Assembly (NCBI GenBank): GCA_948099385.1
Contig: CANUEZ040000024.1
Coordinates: forward strand, 26,323,001-26,387,000
Reading direction: 5' to 3'
DNA length: 64,000 nt
Source of the DNA: Fasciola hepatica
Taxonomy: Eukaryota; Platyhelminthes; Trematoda; Plagiorchiida; Fasciolidae
Shown here piece after piece: positions 49,334 through 62,239 of the stretch. A model generated the notes under the pieces. That model did not search any database and had not been told where the DNA came from. It worked only from the letters and a program-made list of their open reading frames with translations. Numbering within the stretch: position 1 is the first letter of the stretch; every line of letters begins with the position of its first letter. The position numbers and the translations under genes are program-made.

Positions 49334-49957
49334 GGAATGTTTCTACTCAGCATATTAAAAATCAGTCAACGCATGTCACATTTATTTTTAGGCGGCTAGC
49401 TCCTGCAAGAGGATGAGCAGGCAGAGTTGTGCGTAGAGCGACTGTTGATGAAGAATCGGGGGAATTTGATTCGAAGTGGAGTCCGTGGCGTCACTCGGCT
49501 TGCTGTTCGAAGTAGCAACTCTAGCCTGTGCGCAACCATTTGCTACCTGTCGGGCAAACAGGAAGTTTGTGTGTTGGGAGCTGGCGATCGAACAAGCGAC
49601 TGATGTGCCTTTCGGATGGCTGTCTACCATTCGAGAATGTTCAACGCGTCCTAGTCAATCATATCCCACCCAGGATAACTGAGTAGGAGGCAATAGGCAA
49701 TAGCCTTATTTAGTGGCGGGTCACATTCGCACACGTCACGTTGCTGCCTATTAGCCTCCGTGTCATTTATGTAGAGAGTTTGCTGCCGGGTAAAGAACCC
49801 GCCACGTCCTCCAACGACGCCGCGTTGCTTGTCTGGCTACTCACCCTCGGCCTGTCCGATATGGATGACTCTGAAGGAGTGCTCTTCGCTTTCATCAGCA
49901 TAATCCTTGAGGTCATTGCAACACGCAAACCCGATTACGGCTGTCAGGTAGCTAAAT
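49334..49957 (+). repeat. 624-bp inverted duplication, left copy
   Basis: Reverse complement of 58395-59018. Both copies are exactly 624 bp and appear essentially identical. An open frame at 49741-49968 (LPISLRVIYVES...LLVWLLTLGLS) is loosely reminiscent of a MAGE-type helical segment, but has no confirming motif. Other open frames run on both strands. The near identity over 9 kb implies a recent event or gene conversion. Confidence 0.85.
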
Positions 49958-50860
49958 CGATGAAGTAGTTGCTCCACTGATCCCGAGGGGTGAATATTCA
50001 GCCTTCATTTAGCCTAATACATATCCTCACAAAGACAAGTAATACACTGCAGAAAAATTAAGGTGAAATACTGTAGTGATGGATGCTGAGCACCTGCGTT
50101 ATTTCAAATGTTGTGTTAGTAATCTTTTACAGAAATTGGGTTGTGCAGAAGCCTTGCTAGGTAGGGAATAATGTTACTACTGCACCCCCGAGTGCCTGAA
50201 TGGAGGTGTTTTTTGTGGGGACGTGTGGATGTAGTGAGTGCACTTGTAAACAAGATTTTCAGGAGGCAGATGAGCGGATTCAGTAAGAATCATTGTGGAT
50301 AGTTTTCGGTATTCTATACTCCGTTAGGATGTGAATAAGTGTATGAAATACTGTCTGGGTATGTCACCAGAAGGTGATAAGAGATTAAGTGATCTGGCAG
50401 TAAACCTGAAGTATTTCAATAAAAGATCATGATATATGACAGATTAGCAATAGTGGTGGAATCTCAGCTATAATTACGAATTATTTTGACATCGTTCCGA
50501 ACTAATGCAAGAATTTGTGCAAAGAGAACAAAATCTTAGGTTTGTAAGATCAAGTCGGTTTTCCAAGCTTTATATGCAAATAAGTGCAATTTTGTAGTCG
50601 CACAGTGAACGAAATAGAGCAGTTTAGCTCTCTGTAAATTCAGGAGCACTGAATCATCCCTTCAAGGGACAGTCAGTGAATCGAATTGGCACCATCAACG
50701 TTTCAGTTCGGGTTTTCCGCCTATAACCTTGAACTTCGATGCTCTGTTTTGGATTGCAAAGCAAAGTATGTGATATGGTGTGACACGTTTTTTCGCCGCA
50801 CACTGTTTGGTGTTTTTGTCATTTTGTTTGTCTAAGTGACAGTTTTGTGATTTTTAGGCG
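49958..50860. other. No recognisable gene
   Basis: AT-rich, stops in all frames, no motif recognised. Confidence 0.5.
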
Positions 50861-51830
50861 CGAGAGTTCAACAGATAGGCCGTACAGTATTCAGGCCACT
50901 AGCATCCATTCTGAGCCGTGTCCCTCAATGTTTCTAACCAAAGACTATCATCATCCCTTGGTCGGGAAGCACGAACCGAAGCCAATTCTGGTGCTAACTT
51001 CATATCATCATGCCAAGCCCTGGCCTGACCGTCACATCCCTTCTTCCAGCCTTGCCCGGCACGTGCGAATTGAGCACGGAAAGGTAGACATTGGGCAGGC
51101 ATTCACAAAACATTTCCGAGCCACCGGAGGCAGTGTACCGATCACTTCGGTCAGAGGGCGGCTATCCGTACCAAACACACGATTACGAACTTCGTCATTT
51201 CTCACTCGATGTTCCAAACAGACACAAGGAATGCTTTGGACACATCGATTGTTGAACATAGGATGACGCCGAGCATCCTCAACACGAACTGCTCAGCTCT
51301 GGCAACCGTAGAATAAAACACCACGAACAGCAGTGACGTGTAGCCGTCCCTCAAGAAGGAGCCTGATGTCGCCCCGACGCCACGGCTGTCGCACGTTTTG
51401 CGAAAGCTGCTCTAGCTTTCTGTTTGTGAACTGATCTCCTCGAGTCACTGCGCGAGCCCTTCCCAAAGACGGGGACAGCAATCGACTCCCCACACAAGGA
51501 AAGAATCTGCTCAGAATTCAAAACTTTTAAAAATAAAAAACATGAAGTTTTCTAATAAGCTGGGCCCCATCATCCATAAAAAGGGCTAGGCAAGATCATC
51601 TGAGCCCGTCGCTCTGTGAGATCTTAAGGATTGAATTAACCTTCGGATCTCTGCCTTTGTAGATGAATCTGTCGAAACGGACCACTGGACGTGTGCCGGA
51701 AAAGCTATTGAAGATGTTAACATTGAGGACCAGCTGAACTGTGTCTGAAAGTGCTCCGTCCAGCGTTCAAGACACCGCTGTTGATTGTGAATTGGTGAAT
51801 CAAAATCGACTGGCATGCATCGAGAAGGCG
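50860..51830 (-). mobile_element. RTE-like LINE, internally deleted
   Basis: On the - strand, 51816-51586 reads RCLERWTEHFQTQFSW...STKAEIRRLIQSLRSHRATGSDDLA, the region before the RT. The next recognisable block is QPWRRGDIRLLLEGRLHVTAV (51430-51330), followed by VRNDEVRNRVFG and RAGQGWKKGCDGQARAW. The whole RT palm is missing, as in the chimera at 30540-31010. Confidence 0.7.
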
Positions 51831-52559
51831 CACAGATTCAGCAAAAATTCAGGGTCTCACAGCAAGACGAGACAAGCCGCAACTTAATAGATCAGCAGAA
51901 TGCCAAGCATTCTTGGTGAGCATCCAATGCTGCTTTACGTTATCACGTGGACTTACATCTAGGTTTTCAGCAAGCGCGTTTTGGAAGACGAATCGGAAAG
52001 CTTACGGCAGTCCAACGGTCATCACAGTATGCGTATGGAGCGCCCACAGAAGCGCATGGACAGCTTAGTGCAAACTAGTGCATGGTCGGAATCAAGGAGA
52101 GTGCTTCAGTACGAGCGACAGTCTTGAGTGCAACGCCACAATTTGTGACTTATAACGATGTGGTCGTCCTGGGTCCACTCGTGACTCAGAGAGGGCAAAC
52201 GGCAGATGATGTACCGGCGATTAGAACGTCTGAAGTTCGCACTGGCGAGGAGCAGGCGATGGTTTGAGCACGGGGTCAAAAGCCATTCCCCGATTTCTGA
52301 GCGACGGGAATCTAGCCAAAAGGGCCCCCTAAATGCGTCTTGTTCGATGACAGCCGACCATCTCCAGCTTTTTTATATACTGTTGGAATCGAGATATCTC
52401 CCTAGCTTGCCTTATGTCAGAGGTCGTGGAGCCTTTGGTAAAAGTGTTTTGGTTGAATCGGTGGGTGCATACGCCGAAACGACTAGCAGATTGCGTCTGT
52501 CGGAGTGGTGACTGCTTCCAGGTAAGTTGAAAGCTCTCTTAGATAGCCTTCAAACAGTG

Positions 52560-53300
52560 TAGCAATGTTTGTGATTCGTTTTGCACCTTCAAAGTGTAAA
52601 ATGCTGCTGCAGGACTGAGTTGGCTCAACACCAAATCCTGTGTTGGCAGGTGAAGCTCTAGCTGAAGTAGATAAATTTTGTTACCTGGACAGTTACATCT
52701 TACCAGGTGTACAGATATCGGATGAAGTGTCATCGCATATACAGAAGACGCGCTTGGATTTTGCCAACCTCCGTCATCTGTGGCGTCGGCATGACATCCG
52801 ATTGTCTGTGAAGAGTAGAGTGTACACTGCGGTGGTTAGGTCTGTTCTTTTATGCGGTTCAGAAACATGGCCGTTGAGAGTAGAAGATAGGCGAAGACTG
52901 TCGGTGTTCGAGCACCGATGTCTCCGTAGCATTTCCCGAGTATGGTGGGAGCACCGTATCAGCAATGCAGAGGTTCGGCGTAAGGTGTTGGGAACCAGAG
53001 GTCAGTTTCTGGATCAAGTATTAAATCCAAACAGGTTAGGATGGTTGGGACGTGTTAGGCATGTTCACGGATAGACTTTCTCCGCGTACGCTGTTCTCTG
53101 AGGCAGGTAGTGATTGAAAGCTAGATTGAGGTGGTCAATCCATGACATGAGAGAAAGGTTTGAAAACCTTGGCCGAGTAGGACGTGTTAGACTTTCAGGT
53201 TGGGATCCACGTTATCCGCCTACTAAATTGTTGGAGATATCAAGTGATATGGCTAGGTGTCACGTCCAGTGGCGTGGTTACATTCGGAATCTTTCCTTGT
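52560..53300 (+). mobile_element. RTE-like LINE C-terminal fragment
   Basis: The 144-codon frame 52640-53074 reads DKFCYLDSYI..., FANLRHLWRRHDIRLSVKSR, YTAVVRSVLLCGSETWPLRV and FEHRCLRSISRVWWEHR, then WLGRVRHVHG. The next frame, 53114-53503, adds GRVRLSGWDPRYPPTKLLE. It is the best-preserved C-terminal RTE segment in the window. Confidence 0.8.
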
Positions 53301-53559
53301 CCTGTTGGTTTCCGCCTGACACTTCGACTTTTTGGATCTTTATCACTATGCTTCTATTGTTTTTACGCTTTTCTGGACGATGCCGGAAGGTAGTAGGGTT
53401 GGGGGTGGGTGTCCCAGGCTCCGGGATGACTACTCGTTTTGATTGCCTCTCGAAATGCTCCCTAATCACCGTGCTTGCCAAACACCCTCTGCTGAGGAAG
53501 TGATACTCACTATCTTCTCGTGGCGGAGGTGTTTCCACCAAATTGAGAAGACGAAAGCA

Positions 53560-53790
53560 AATGCCCGGCGCTCTACACCGGGTTGACCAATTAATAGTCA
53601 GTCTAGGGAAGATGGCTAAACCCTTATTCCAAACCAACGATGGTTGGCGTATGAGGCGCCCAACGCTATGCTTACTGGCGGAGGGGGGGGGTGTGTACTG
53701 AGTACCTAGGATGTCTGGCCCCATCCGAAGGGCGTATGAACTGAGCAATCCGTCACCGGCTCCCACAGGGCTACGAAACCCTCATATCGT
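53560..53790 (+). repeat. Dispersed repeat F2, copy 2
   Basis: Matches 34985-35225 in order and orientation, and 54645-54880 inverted. It contains a run of nine G at about 53681. Confidence 0.65.
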
Positions 53791-54107
53791 CCTGCTGCTT
53801 TGAATATTAGACGTTCTGGCCAGTGGCTCGGGGTTAGGCTCCTCAAGTCAACGCTCTACTCCGGTCTGGGCAACCGAATAATATTCAGCTCACATGGCTG
53901 CTTGGAATAAAATTGACAACATGGGTCCTTACCCATGACACGGCACCGTGTCTATCAAAGTGTTAGCTCGAAGTCGTGCTCCGTGGTGGTTATGTTGTGG
54001 CAAATTGTGTTCTAACTTCGCCCAAGTTTCCTCTGTGAGTCCACGTTTTTCTTAATGTTTTCTTACATAGCAGTACGCTTTTGTACTTTGTACCGGATTA
54101 TCGGGGA

Positions 54108-54108
<1 letters not shown>

Positions 54109-54179
<71 letters not shown>

Positions 54180-54180
54180 T
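54109..54180. repeat. (TA)n microsatellite
   Basis: About 70 bp of TA with one TACATA interruption. It abuts ribozyme repeat copy 2. Confidence 0.95.
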
Positions 54181-54333
54181 ACTGATGGTAAGTAGTATGT
54201 TAACGTATGGACAAAATTTCCCCGGAAGCACACGACAGGTTTCGCCGTTGTTGCCGCTCATCAGGTATGCGTACCCGGTACTCCTCTGCCTATTCGTCTT
54301 CATACTTGTACACTCCGATGTTATATGTTCACT
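54181..54333 (-). mobile_element. Hammerhead-bearing repeat, copy 2
   Basis: Inverted relative to copy 1 at 31427-31565, with high similarity through the ribozyme, the upstream CGGAGTGTAC/GTATGAAGACGA block and the downstream GGGGAAATTTTGTCC block. The end after the ribozyme lies against (TA)n, as in copy 1. Confidence 0.72.
54228..54270 (-). ncRNA. Hammerhead ribozyme, copy 2, weakened stem II
   Basis: On the - strand: GCATAC, CTGATGA, GCGG...CGGC, GAAA, then CCTGTC and GTGTGC. Core residues and the GTC cleavage site are intact. One change in the stem II strand (CGGC instead of CCGC) breaks part of that helix, so activity is doubtful. Confidence 0.7.
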
Positions 54334-54880
<547 letters not shown>

Positions 54881-55261
54881 CCTGTTAGTGGAAAGGCAGT
54901 AAGTAGGACTTCCACAGCAGAGACTGTGGCAGGCGCACGGTCATTTTGGAGCATTTCGATCGGCACTCAGGACGAGTAGTCGTCTCGGAGCCTGAGACAG
55001 CCACTCATGGCCGTACTGAGATATTCAGAGGTCTGTTAGTATTCAAAGTACATTTAGGTGCAGCACCGTCAATAGTATAGGCGTGGTAGAACGTTCGGCT
55101 AACCACCGTGAAGCACCTCCAACGTCGTCCATCTAGACTAAGATGGACAAATCAGGAAATGCAATAATTACATCCGTTCTTGATCTCGTTTTGTATGAGC
55201 GTACTCACGTAGAGTCTTAAACACCGGTCACCAACTACAATAGTATAACCTGAAATGTGTA

Positions 55262-55615
55262 CCGAAGTTTGTGAACGAACTAGACGTTCCAGTCGGATCG
55301 TGTCACTAGAACTAGGGATTGGGCTAATCTTTATGAATGGTAGGCATTAGACGAGACGGTTCAACTGTCTTGTATTTGTAATGTGAACTACTTCATCAAC
55401 CCTTAATATTGAAGAGCATTCTCCAATGTAATATCACCCAATATATTACATTGGAGAATGCTCTTCAATATTAAGGGTTGATGAAGTAGTTCACATTACA
55501 AATACAAGACAGTTGAACCGTCTCGTCTATTGCCTACCATTCATAAAGATTAGCCCAATCCCTAGTTTTAGTGACACGATCCGAATGGAACGTCTAGTTC
55601 GTTCACAAACTTCGG
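55262..55615. repeat. Long hairpin: 173-bp arms, 8-bp loop
   Basis: 55262-55434 and 55443-55615 are reverse complements with only a few mismatches, separated by CACCCAAT. The right arm ends where the RTE 3' fragment begins. A transcript through it would fold into long double-stranded RNA. Confidence 0.92.
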
Positions 55616-56072
55616 CAAACACACGTCTACCGTACCGTGTCCTATTCTCCGCCCCTCCTAGGGAGTAGAAGAAACCACGTGGAGGTCAGCAGATGACGTG
55701 GCAGCGAGGAATGAAAAAATGTACAGCAGACTTAGGAAAAGTAGGTGCTTCACGTCTTCGTGGTTGGGGTCCAAAAGATCCGTCTACCAGTTGGCTGGAG
55801 ACACTGAAGGATATGGCAGGAAACCGCGAACAGTGGCGATCGTGTTGTCACTTTCTATCGAATCAGAATGATTGATCGATGTGCGTTTGTACAGTTAGAC
55901 TGTGTATTCCGTGTGTTGGCTACTAGGGCATTCTTTCCTTTTCCCACCCATGTAGGTCCACTCCCTGTCCATCTTGTATATTCATACTTTTTAATTCAAC
56001 GTGCAACATGGTGAGAAAGGCAGTGGTCAGTGGGGCTTGCCCTACTGTTGAACGCTGTACGATGATGATGAT
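55616..56072 (+). mobile_element. RTE-like LINE 3' end, 5'-truncated
   Basis: Closely similar to the last 450 bp of the element ending at 62013: the same CAAACACACGTCTACCG start, RLRGWGPKDPSTSWLETLKD reading, 3' UTR and (ATG)n tail (56061-56072). Confidence 0.85.
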
Positions 56073-56389
56073 ATCACCCAAGGTCTATGGTCCGGTGAGA
56101 TTTCACTGTTTAGCACTGCAGTCGGTGTCATTTCAATATAGGAGTCGTTGAAACAAGTGTGAAACAGCAAAATATGTTCTTCCCAAAGAAAATTAACTAC
56201 GAAGTGAACGGAAGGTTCACGTTTCTTGAGACGAAAAGGCATGCGCTCGCCTCATGTCCACCAGTCACTTACCCGTACGCAGTGCATGTCTTAGGCTCGC
56301 CAACCATTGTGCATTGTCCTCGTAATTATTTTTCTGTGAATTATGGGACGCATTCGTTAGTTGCTGTTGAATAACGAAGTCGGTTGTCG

Positions 56390-57070
56390 GGATTAAAGCA
56401 TGGATGTACGGACGGATGTGTATTCGGGGCGAGCATAGGACATGCGGAAGCACAAACGAACGAAAGCAGAGATAGCCACATGTGATTGGTGGAATAGGGC
56501 AGTACAGACAGGTATCGGACGCGTGAGTGTGGGACGACCGGGGAAGAATGAATCACGAGCGCATAAATCAGCCTCACAACGCATGTTACCGATTAAACCG
56601 AACTGGATGAATATGACAAAGTAGTCGTTGGTTTTCTTCGTGTTTTGCCTGGCTGACTGCGGTAATTCAAACAAAAACCAACTGCGGTTGTGGTAGAAAG
56701 AAAAAGCTCCTAGCGCAACAGGACCATTCGTCAGCTTTTTAGTGAACCACTAGCATATGTGAACTCTTCAATGATGACGCAAACTCCTAGTGCGCCGTAG
56801 ATCTAACATGGTGCAAACCCGAGACCGCACGGCGAAATATTGTATCACAAAATTTCTAAGCAGAACGAAAGCGCGTATGTACGGACGAATGTATATTCAG
56901 GCAACAGCAAGTACAAACGTGAAACAAACGAAAGCGGTCAATCGATATTAGTCTCGTACGGAGCTATCCACCTGTGACTGGTGGTTTCGAGCAGTATAGA
57001 AGTGGTTCAGGCAGGTATTAGCGAAAGGCAAGTGGATGAGTCATGAATGAATTACAACAGCATACGGATA
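56390..57070. repeat. Diverged tandem duplication
   Basis: 56395-56600 and about 56865-57070 share ordered words (ATGTACGGACG, TGTATATTC-like, ACAAACGAAAGC, GTGA-TGGTGG, CAGGTAT, ATGAATCA) with many substitutions. No coding signal. Confidence 0.5.
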
Positions 57071-57425
57071 AGTCACACAAGACGCGAAAGACAACTGAAC
57101 AAAGCAGTCACTATAGGTCCATAGATATTGGTTCTACGTGTCTAACCGTACGATATATAAAAGTAAACCATATGCTACCAAAAATGCTTTGGCTGAATAT
57201 GATGTAACATTTGAACTCGCCAGCTGCCTCCATTTTTAGTTCAAAATTGTTGCGTATGCATTATATGAGTTTGGCATTGTTCACGACTTGGTGACAACAA
57301 TAAAAATGACACCTTGAAATGGTTCCCTACCGTTAATTTACACTCTCAACCACCAAAATACACTCTTCTGCTTCACCTTGACGACATGGACCTGTACTGA
57401 CCTCGATCGTTCCGAGGAAATGAAC

Positions 57426-57709
57426 ATTTCCCAGACCATTTTGGATTTCCTTAATTTAGCTCTTGTTCCTAACTACGCTGTTTTCCTTCGGCGTCTTACT
57501 GAATTGAAAAAGGACGAAGTATCTATTGACTTCGCTTTTGCACAATTTCGGTTTTCGCCGTCTGTACGCGCACGGGTTGCTTTCACTTCTCCTCTGCGTT
57601 TGGTTTGCCTTCCTGTATTTTCTCATATCGGCATTATTTCGATACTACGATTTACACAAAATCCGGTGGCGTCTCTGCCGAATCGAGTCTCCTCCGTCCA
57701 TTCGACCGA
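57426..57709 (+). other. Possible short exon with membrane segment
   Basis: Two overlapping frames stay open here. One reads LLSLLLCVWFAFLYFLISAL, a plausible membrane helix, ending at a possible GTAATT donor at 57710. The other begins MNISQTILDFLNLALVPNY. I recognise neither, and cannot tell whether either is translated. Confidence 0.25.
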
Positions 57710-57749
57710 GGTAATTGCGTTATTAATTCGCTTCGAGAATTAATGGAAG

Positions 57750-58394
57750 ACACGTTCAGGGGTTGCTGATCGTGCGTCTATGGACCCGAGCCCCCTTGCA
57801 TTGGACTCAATTTCTTGCATTTGCGGTGTATATTTGTGAGGTGATCGAACTCGAAGTTTCCATAGCATTTCTTAATGGCTTCGTTTCTGGATGAAATCCA
57901 TCAGTGTCCTTAACCGTTGATAATTATCCCTTATCTCTAACTGGGAACTCCGGAAGGGCTTGTGAGAGTATCCCCGTAATGGATAAAAAGCTGAGCACTA
58001 CCGTGCACATCCCCAGATCTTGGATAAGCGAAAGGGCACCAGTTCAGCTGTATGCTCAAATAGGGTAAGTCAAGGCTGGCCGGCTCAGCAGTTGCATAAT
58101 TGTCGTGGTATTATTCGAGAGAATGGCTGGTTTCCAACCTAGCAAGCGCTACCATCGCATTCCAAGAGACGGGCATATAACTCTCCACTTTTGTGATGTG
58201 TACCGAAACAGGTTTTTCCAGTAAAAGATTAAGTTTTAAGATTTAGTTGGAGAACTTTCACATTCGTTTTAGAAGTTATCACCGACTCGGCGAACCATCC
58301 TCTTTATTCGAGAACCAAACGTAATAGTTGGTTACCGCATCCACATGACATACCTCACTGATCAACTGGCCGCATACCTCCCTAGTCTTGATCT
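57750..58394. other. No recognisable gene
   Basis: Stops in all frames, no repeat or motif recognised. Confidence 0.5.
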
Positions 58395-59018
58395 ATTTAG
58401 CTACCTGACAGCCGTAATCGGGTTTGCGTGTTGCAATGACCTCAAGGATTATGCTGATGAAAGCGAAGAGCACTCCTTCAGAGTCATCCATATCGGACAG
58501 GCCGAGGGTGAGTAGCCAGACAAGCAACGCGGCGTCGTTGGAGGACGTGGCGGGTTCTTTACCCGGCAGCAAACTCTCTACATAAATGACACGGAGGCTA
58601 ATAGGCAGCAACGTGACGTGTGCGAATGTGACCCGCCACTAAATAAGGCTATTGCCTATTGCCTCCTACTCAGTTATCCTGGGTGGGATATGATTGACTA
58701 GGACGCGTTGAACATTCTCGAATGGTAGACAGCCATCCGAAAGGCACATCAGTCGCTTGTTCGATCGCCAGCTCCCAACACACAAACTTCCTGTTTGCCC
58801 GACAGGTAGCAAATGGTTGCGCACAGGCTAGAGTTGCTACTTCGAACAGCAAGCCGAGTGACGCCACGGACTCCACTTCGAATCAAATTCCCCCGATTCT
58901 TCATCAACAGTCGCTCTACGCACAACTCTGCCTGCTCATCCTCTTGCAGGAGCTAGCCGCCTAAAAATAAATGTGACATGCGTTGACTGATTTTTAATAT
59001 GCTGAGTAGAAACATTCC
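58395..59018 (-). repeat. 624-bp inverted duplication, right copy
   Basis: Reverse complement of 49334-49957. Its right end is exactly where the 5' end of the RTE copy at 59019 begins. Confidence 0.85.
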
Positions 59019-62013
59019 GAGACGCAACGAGGCTGCACCTTGACGTGGTGCCTCGGCTCGCGCACCTCGGCGACCCTATGAACTACACAGGTTGGAATGC
59101 CTCAGGCGGCAGCTTCAGTCATACCTGGAAGGCCAGTGGGTAGAGGACTGACGAAGCATTCTTCTGGCCGTCCAGGTTGAGGGTCGATTTAAGCCGGCAA
59201 CTCAGTCGGTAAAATCAGTGGGGGAATAATTGATCTAAGCAAATGGGCTTCCACTCAGCCATCCCACTGCCGTGAGGACAAGTTCTTGCTAGATCTAAAG
59301 GCTTTGGTTGAGGACCTTATGCTTTTTCTGCTTTGCGGCTGAACACCCTAGCAGTACCCATCCACCATCTCCCATAAACTGCACGAGTATCAAGAATTCG
59401 TACTGCATCGGTCATCGCGCTAGATCATCAGGACCGCGCTGCCCGTGGCACCGAGCGGGGTGGGTATTAATAAGTGGGGTACTGCTCAGGATTTCCTCTC
59501 TTTTATTTAACTTTTGTCATCTGTCCCCAACCGCCTCTCTTCGCCCGATCTAACCACTCATAATGCTCCCGACACACGCAACAGTTCATTGTCAATCAGT
59601 ATCGTGAATAATGCTGTGACTTATTTTCTCAAGCCTCGTCAGCCTCCGAATCTCAACTCCTCACTCTCATGCGGGCCGCTCACCGGGCATGCCTAGCGCT
59701 CATTTTAGATTCTTTGGCAACTGGTATCTGTTGCATAAGTGAAACGTGTATCCAGGATTGGTGCAGTATAATTCAGCTAATTGCTCCTAGTATCTCATCG
59801 AGGTATTTCGTTTGCACTTTAGGAGAAGAAGCAGCGGGAGCTGCAGATCAACGTGGTGTAGGAATAGTCTTGACTGACAAGGCTGAGGCTGCTCTTTTAG
59901 ACAGGATCCCGGTTAACAGTCGTTTGTGCTTTAGGACTCCAGGAGTCAGTTGGTGTTCAAAAAGATAACTGTGTTAAGAGCAGTTTCCTTATGATCGCGG
60001 CATACACTCCAACCGGCTGCAGTTCTGACACACAAAAGAATGATTTCTGTGATTAACTCACTACTGTCGTTCTCAGGAGGAAAAGCTCTGACACTGTGGT
60101 GCTAGCTGATAATTTTATTGCACAGTTTGGCAAACCTAGTGTGCCAGGAGCTTGTTTAGGTGGGTGTTTCGCCTTACCCGCTCAGCGCACTGATAACGGG
60201 GATAGACTTCCCAGTTTTGTGCAAACAATCGGTTATTCCTATCTAGTACGAATTTCAGACAGAGCTCGCGTCGCACAGCGACATGGCGCTCTAACTCTAC
60301 AGGTACTTGGAGTCAAATTGATCATATCGCCGTAAGATACCGGTGGCGCAGTTCTGTTCAGAACTAGGTCTTACTGGTCCACGTACGTAGAGTCCGATCA
60401 TGCATTAGTTTTAATGCGATTATCTCCCCAGCTCTATAGTCATCCATGCAAAACGTAAACCCGGTTTGCCGTACAATGTTTGTGCGATCCAGAAATTCCC
60501 ATCAGTTATGAACAGAAATTAGCACATGGGCTAGGATCTACGATGAACAGTAATGTAGATCATCACTGGGCCCATATCCGGCAAGCAACGTACGTGGTAG
60601 CAGGTTTCGCCTGTGGTCCTAAATCCGATGTCCATCAAAGACACTGGATTTCTCAAAAGCCGCGCAGTCTCATGGATCAAAAACCTCAGCTCTCAAACTG
60701 TAAGGAGATGAATAAGATACGTAGACATCTGCAGAAATAGGTCACGAAAAGCCTTGAGAAAGATTGCGAAATGTAGTGGATCAATGTAGCCGAAGAAATG
60801 GAAGTAGCAGCTATTTCAGGTAACAGTCAAAGACTGTTCAGACTTATTCGCGACACCGACGGGCGGTGAAGTGATATGCGATAGAAATGGTGAGTCTATT
60901 TATGGCAAAGAGCTAAGGCTTGACCGGTGGGCCGAATACTTCAACGAGCAGTTTAGCTGGCCACTGCCTGATGTGGTTACTCCGGAGTCAGCAACTGCGA
61001 TTCCTTGGGTGGTATCGCTTGAGCCTCCATCGGAAATAGAAGTAGAGTCAAGCATTCGATTAATAAAGCGAGGGAAAGCAGCTGGTCCTGATGAACTCTC
61101 CCCAAGTTCTCTACAAAATGGGTGATGACGTGTTGATAAAACCACTTTCCACCTTGATCCGTGGCGTTTCGGAAGAGGATCGTATTCCGTTATTTTGGGA
61201 TGAGCCATTGTGCGTACCCATTTTCAAGAATGGAATACGCAATAACCGTAGTAATCATTGTGAGATTGGCTTAATTCCGATAGTCACCAAGGTGTTAGCC
61301 TCGATTTTGTTGCGTTGTCTGACGCCGGCTCGCGAGAGGAACGCCCGCGAACAACAGGCCGGATTCAGCCCAGGTCGAGGATGCTTTGACCAAATTTTCA
61401 CTCTTCGCCACTTACTTGAGACGCATCACACACACCGTCGACCGACAATAATGGTTTTCCTCGACCTGTAAGGCGCCTTTGATTCAGTTGACAGAGAACG
61501 TTCTGTCACAGCGTATCCAGCTTAGTAGACTTCGTTGGTTAGAGCACGTGTTACGTATGGCAAACACACGTCTACCGCATCGTGTCCTATTCTCCGTTCC
61601 TCCTCAGGAGTGGAAGAAACCACATGGAGGTCAACAGATGACGTGGCAATTGGGAATGAGAACTTGTACAGCGAACTCAGGAAAAGTATGTGCCCTGCAT
61701 CCTTGTGGTTGGGGTCTAAAAGATCTCTCAATTATTTGGTTGAAGACACTGGAGGATATGGCAGCGAACCGTGAACAGTGGCGATAGTGTTGTCACTTTC
61801 TGTCGAATCTAAATGGTTGACCAGTGTTCGTTTGTACGTTTAGACTGCATTCCGTGTGTTGGCTACTACGGGGGTTCTTTCCTTTCCCCACTTCTGTTGG
61901 TCCACTACCTGTCCACCTTTTTTGTTCCTTTTTTTCTAATTCAACGTGCAACATGGCAAGAAAGTCAGTGGTCAGGGGTTTGCCCTGCTGTTTAACGCTG
62001 TACGATGATGATG
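59019..62013 (+). pseudogene. RTE-like LINE, near full length, inactive
   Basis: About 3 kb, starting with a GC-rich 5' leader that can form a hairpin (CGAGG...CCTCG near 59028-59056). The endonuclease runs from 59.65 kb: ATGICCISETCIQDWCSIIQ, then GVGIVLTDKAEAALLDRIPV and a degraded LADNFIAQFG with NGDRLP. The frame 60871-61125 gives LDRWAEYFNEQFSW and GKAAGPDELSPSSL; 61091-61471 gives PIFKNGIRNN, REQQAGFSPGRGCFDQI and VFLDL before a stop. The rest of the RT palm is deleted: the sequence then jumps to LSRLRWLEHVLRMANTRLPHRV and the C-terminal end. An (ATG)n tail closes it at 62003-62013. In RTE elements one ORF carries endonuclease plus RT; here it is split by many lesions. Confidence 0.82.
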
Positions 62014-62099
62014 AGGGACCTACTGCACTATTGTGGATAAGCGATAATCTGGCCCTGAGACTTGGAGTGTCAAGCATAAGGTCCTAATAGATCAGGCAT

Positions 62100-62235
62100 G
62101 GCAACTAGCCGAACGACAGTGGGTATTGCTCACTGCCAATCTGATCCGTGGTGGTAGGATTTGAACAACTGACCTCCCAGGTGTTAAGCAAACGCTTCGA
62201 ACCCATAGTTCACCACCGGTCACGAAGCTGTCCCC
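62100..62235 (-). repeat. tRNA-like (SINE-type) sequence
   Basis: On the - strand the end of a tRNA-like unit is visible: AGGTC, then a B-box-like GTTCAAATCC and a CTACCACC 3' side. A loose A-box candidate (TGGTGAACTATGG) lies about 45 bp upstream. No convincing cloverleaf is seen. It lies about 90 bp beyond the RTE tail, which could supply a mobilising partner. One copy was seen. Confidence 0.4.
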
Positions 62236-62239
62236 ACCA

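Noticed and set aside
58451..58470. Another CTGATGA-type hammerhead core
   Set aside because: CTGATGA is followed by no stem II and no GAAAC. The same holds for CTGATGA words in TELO2 and in the RTE at 61.09 kb.
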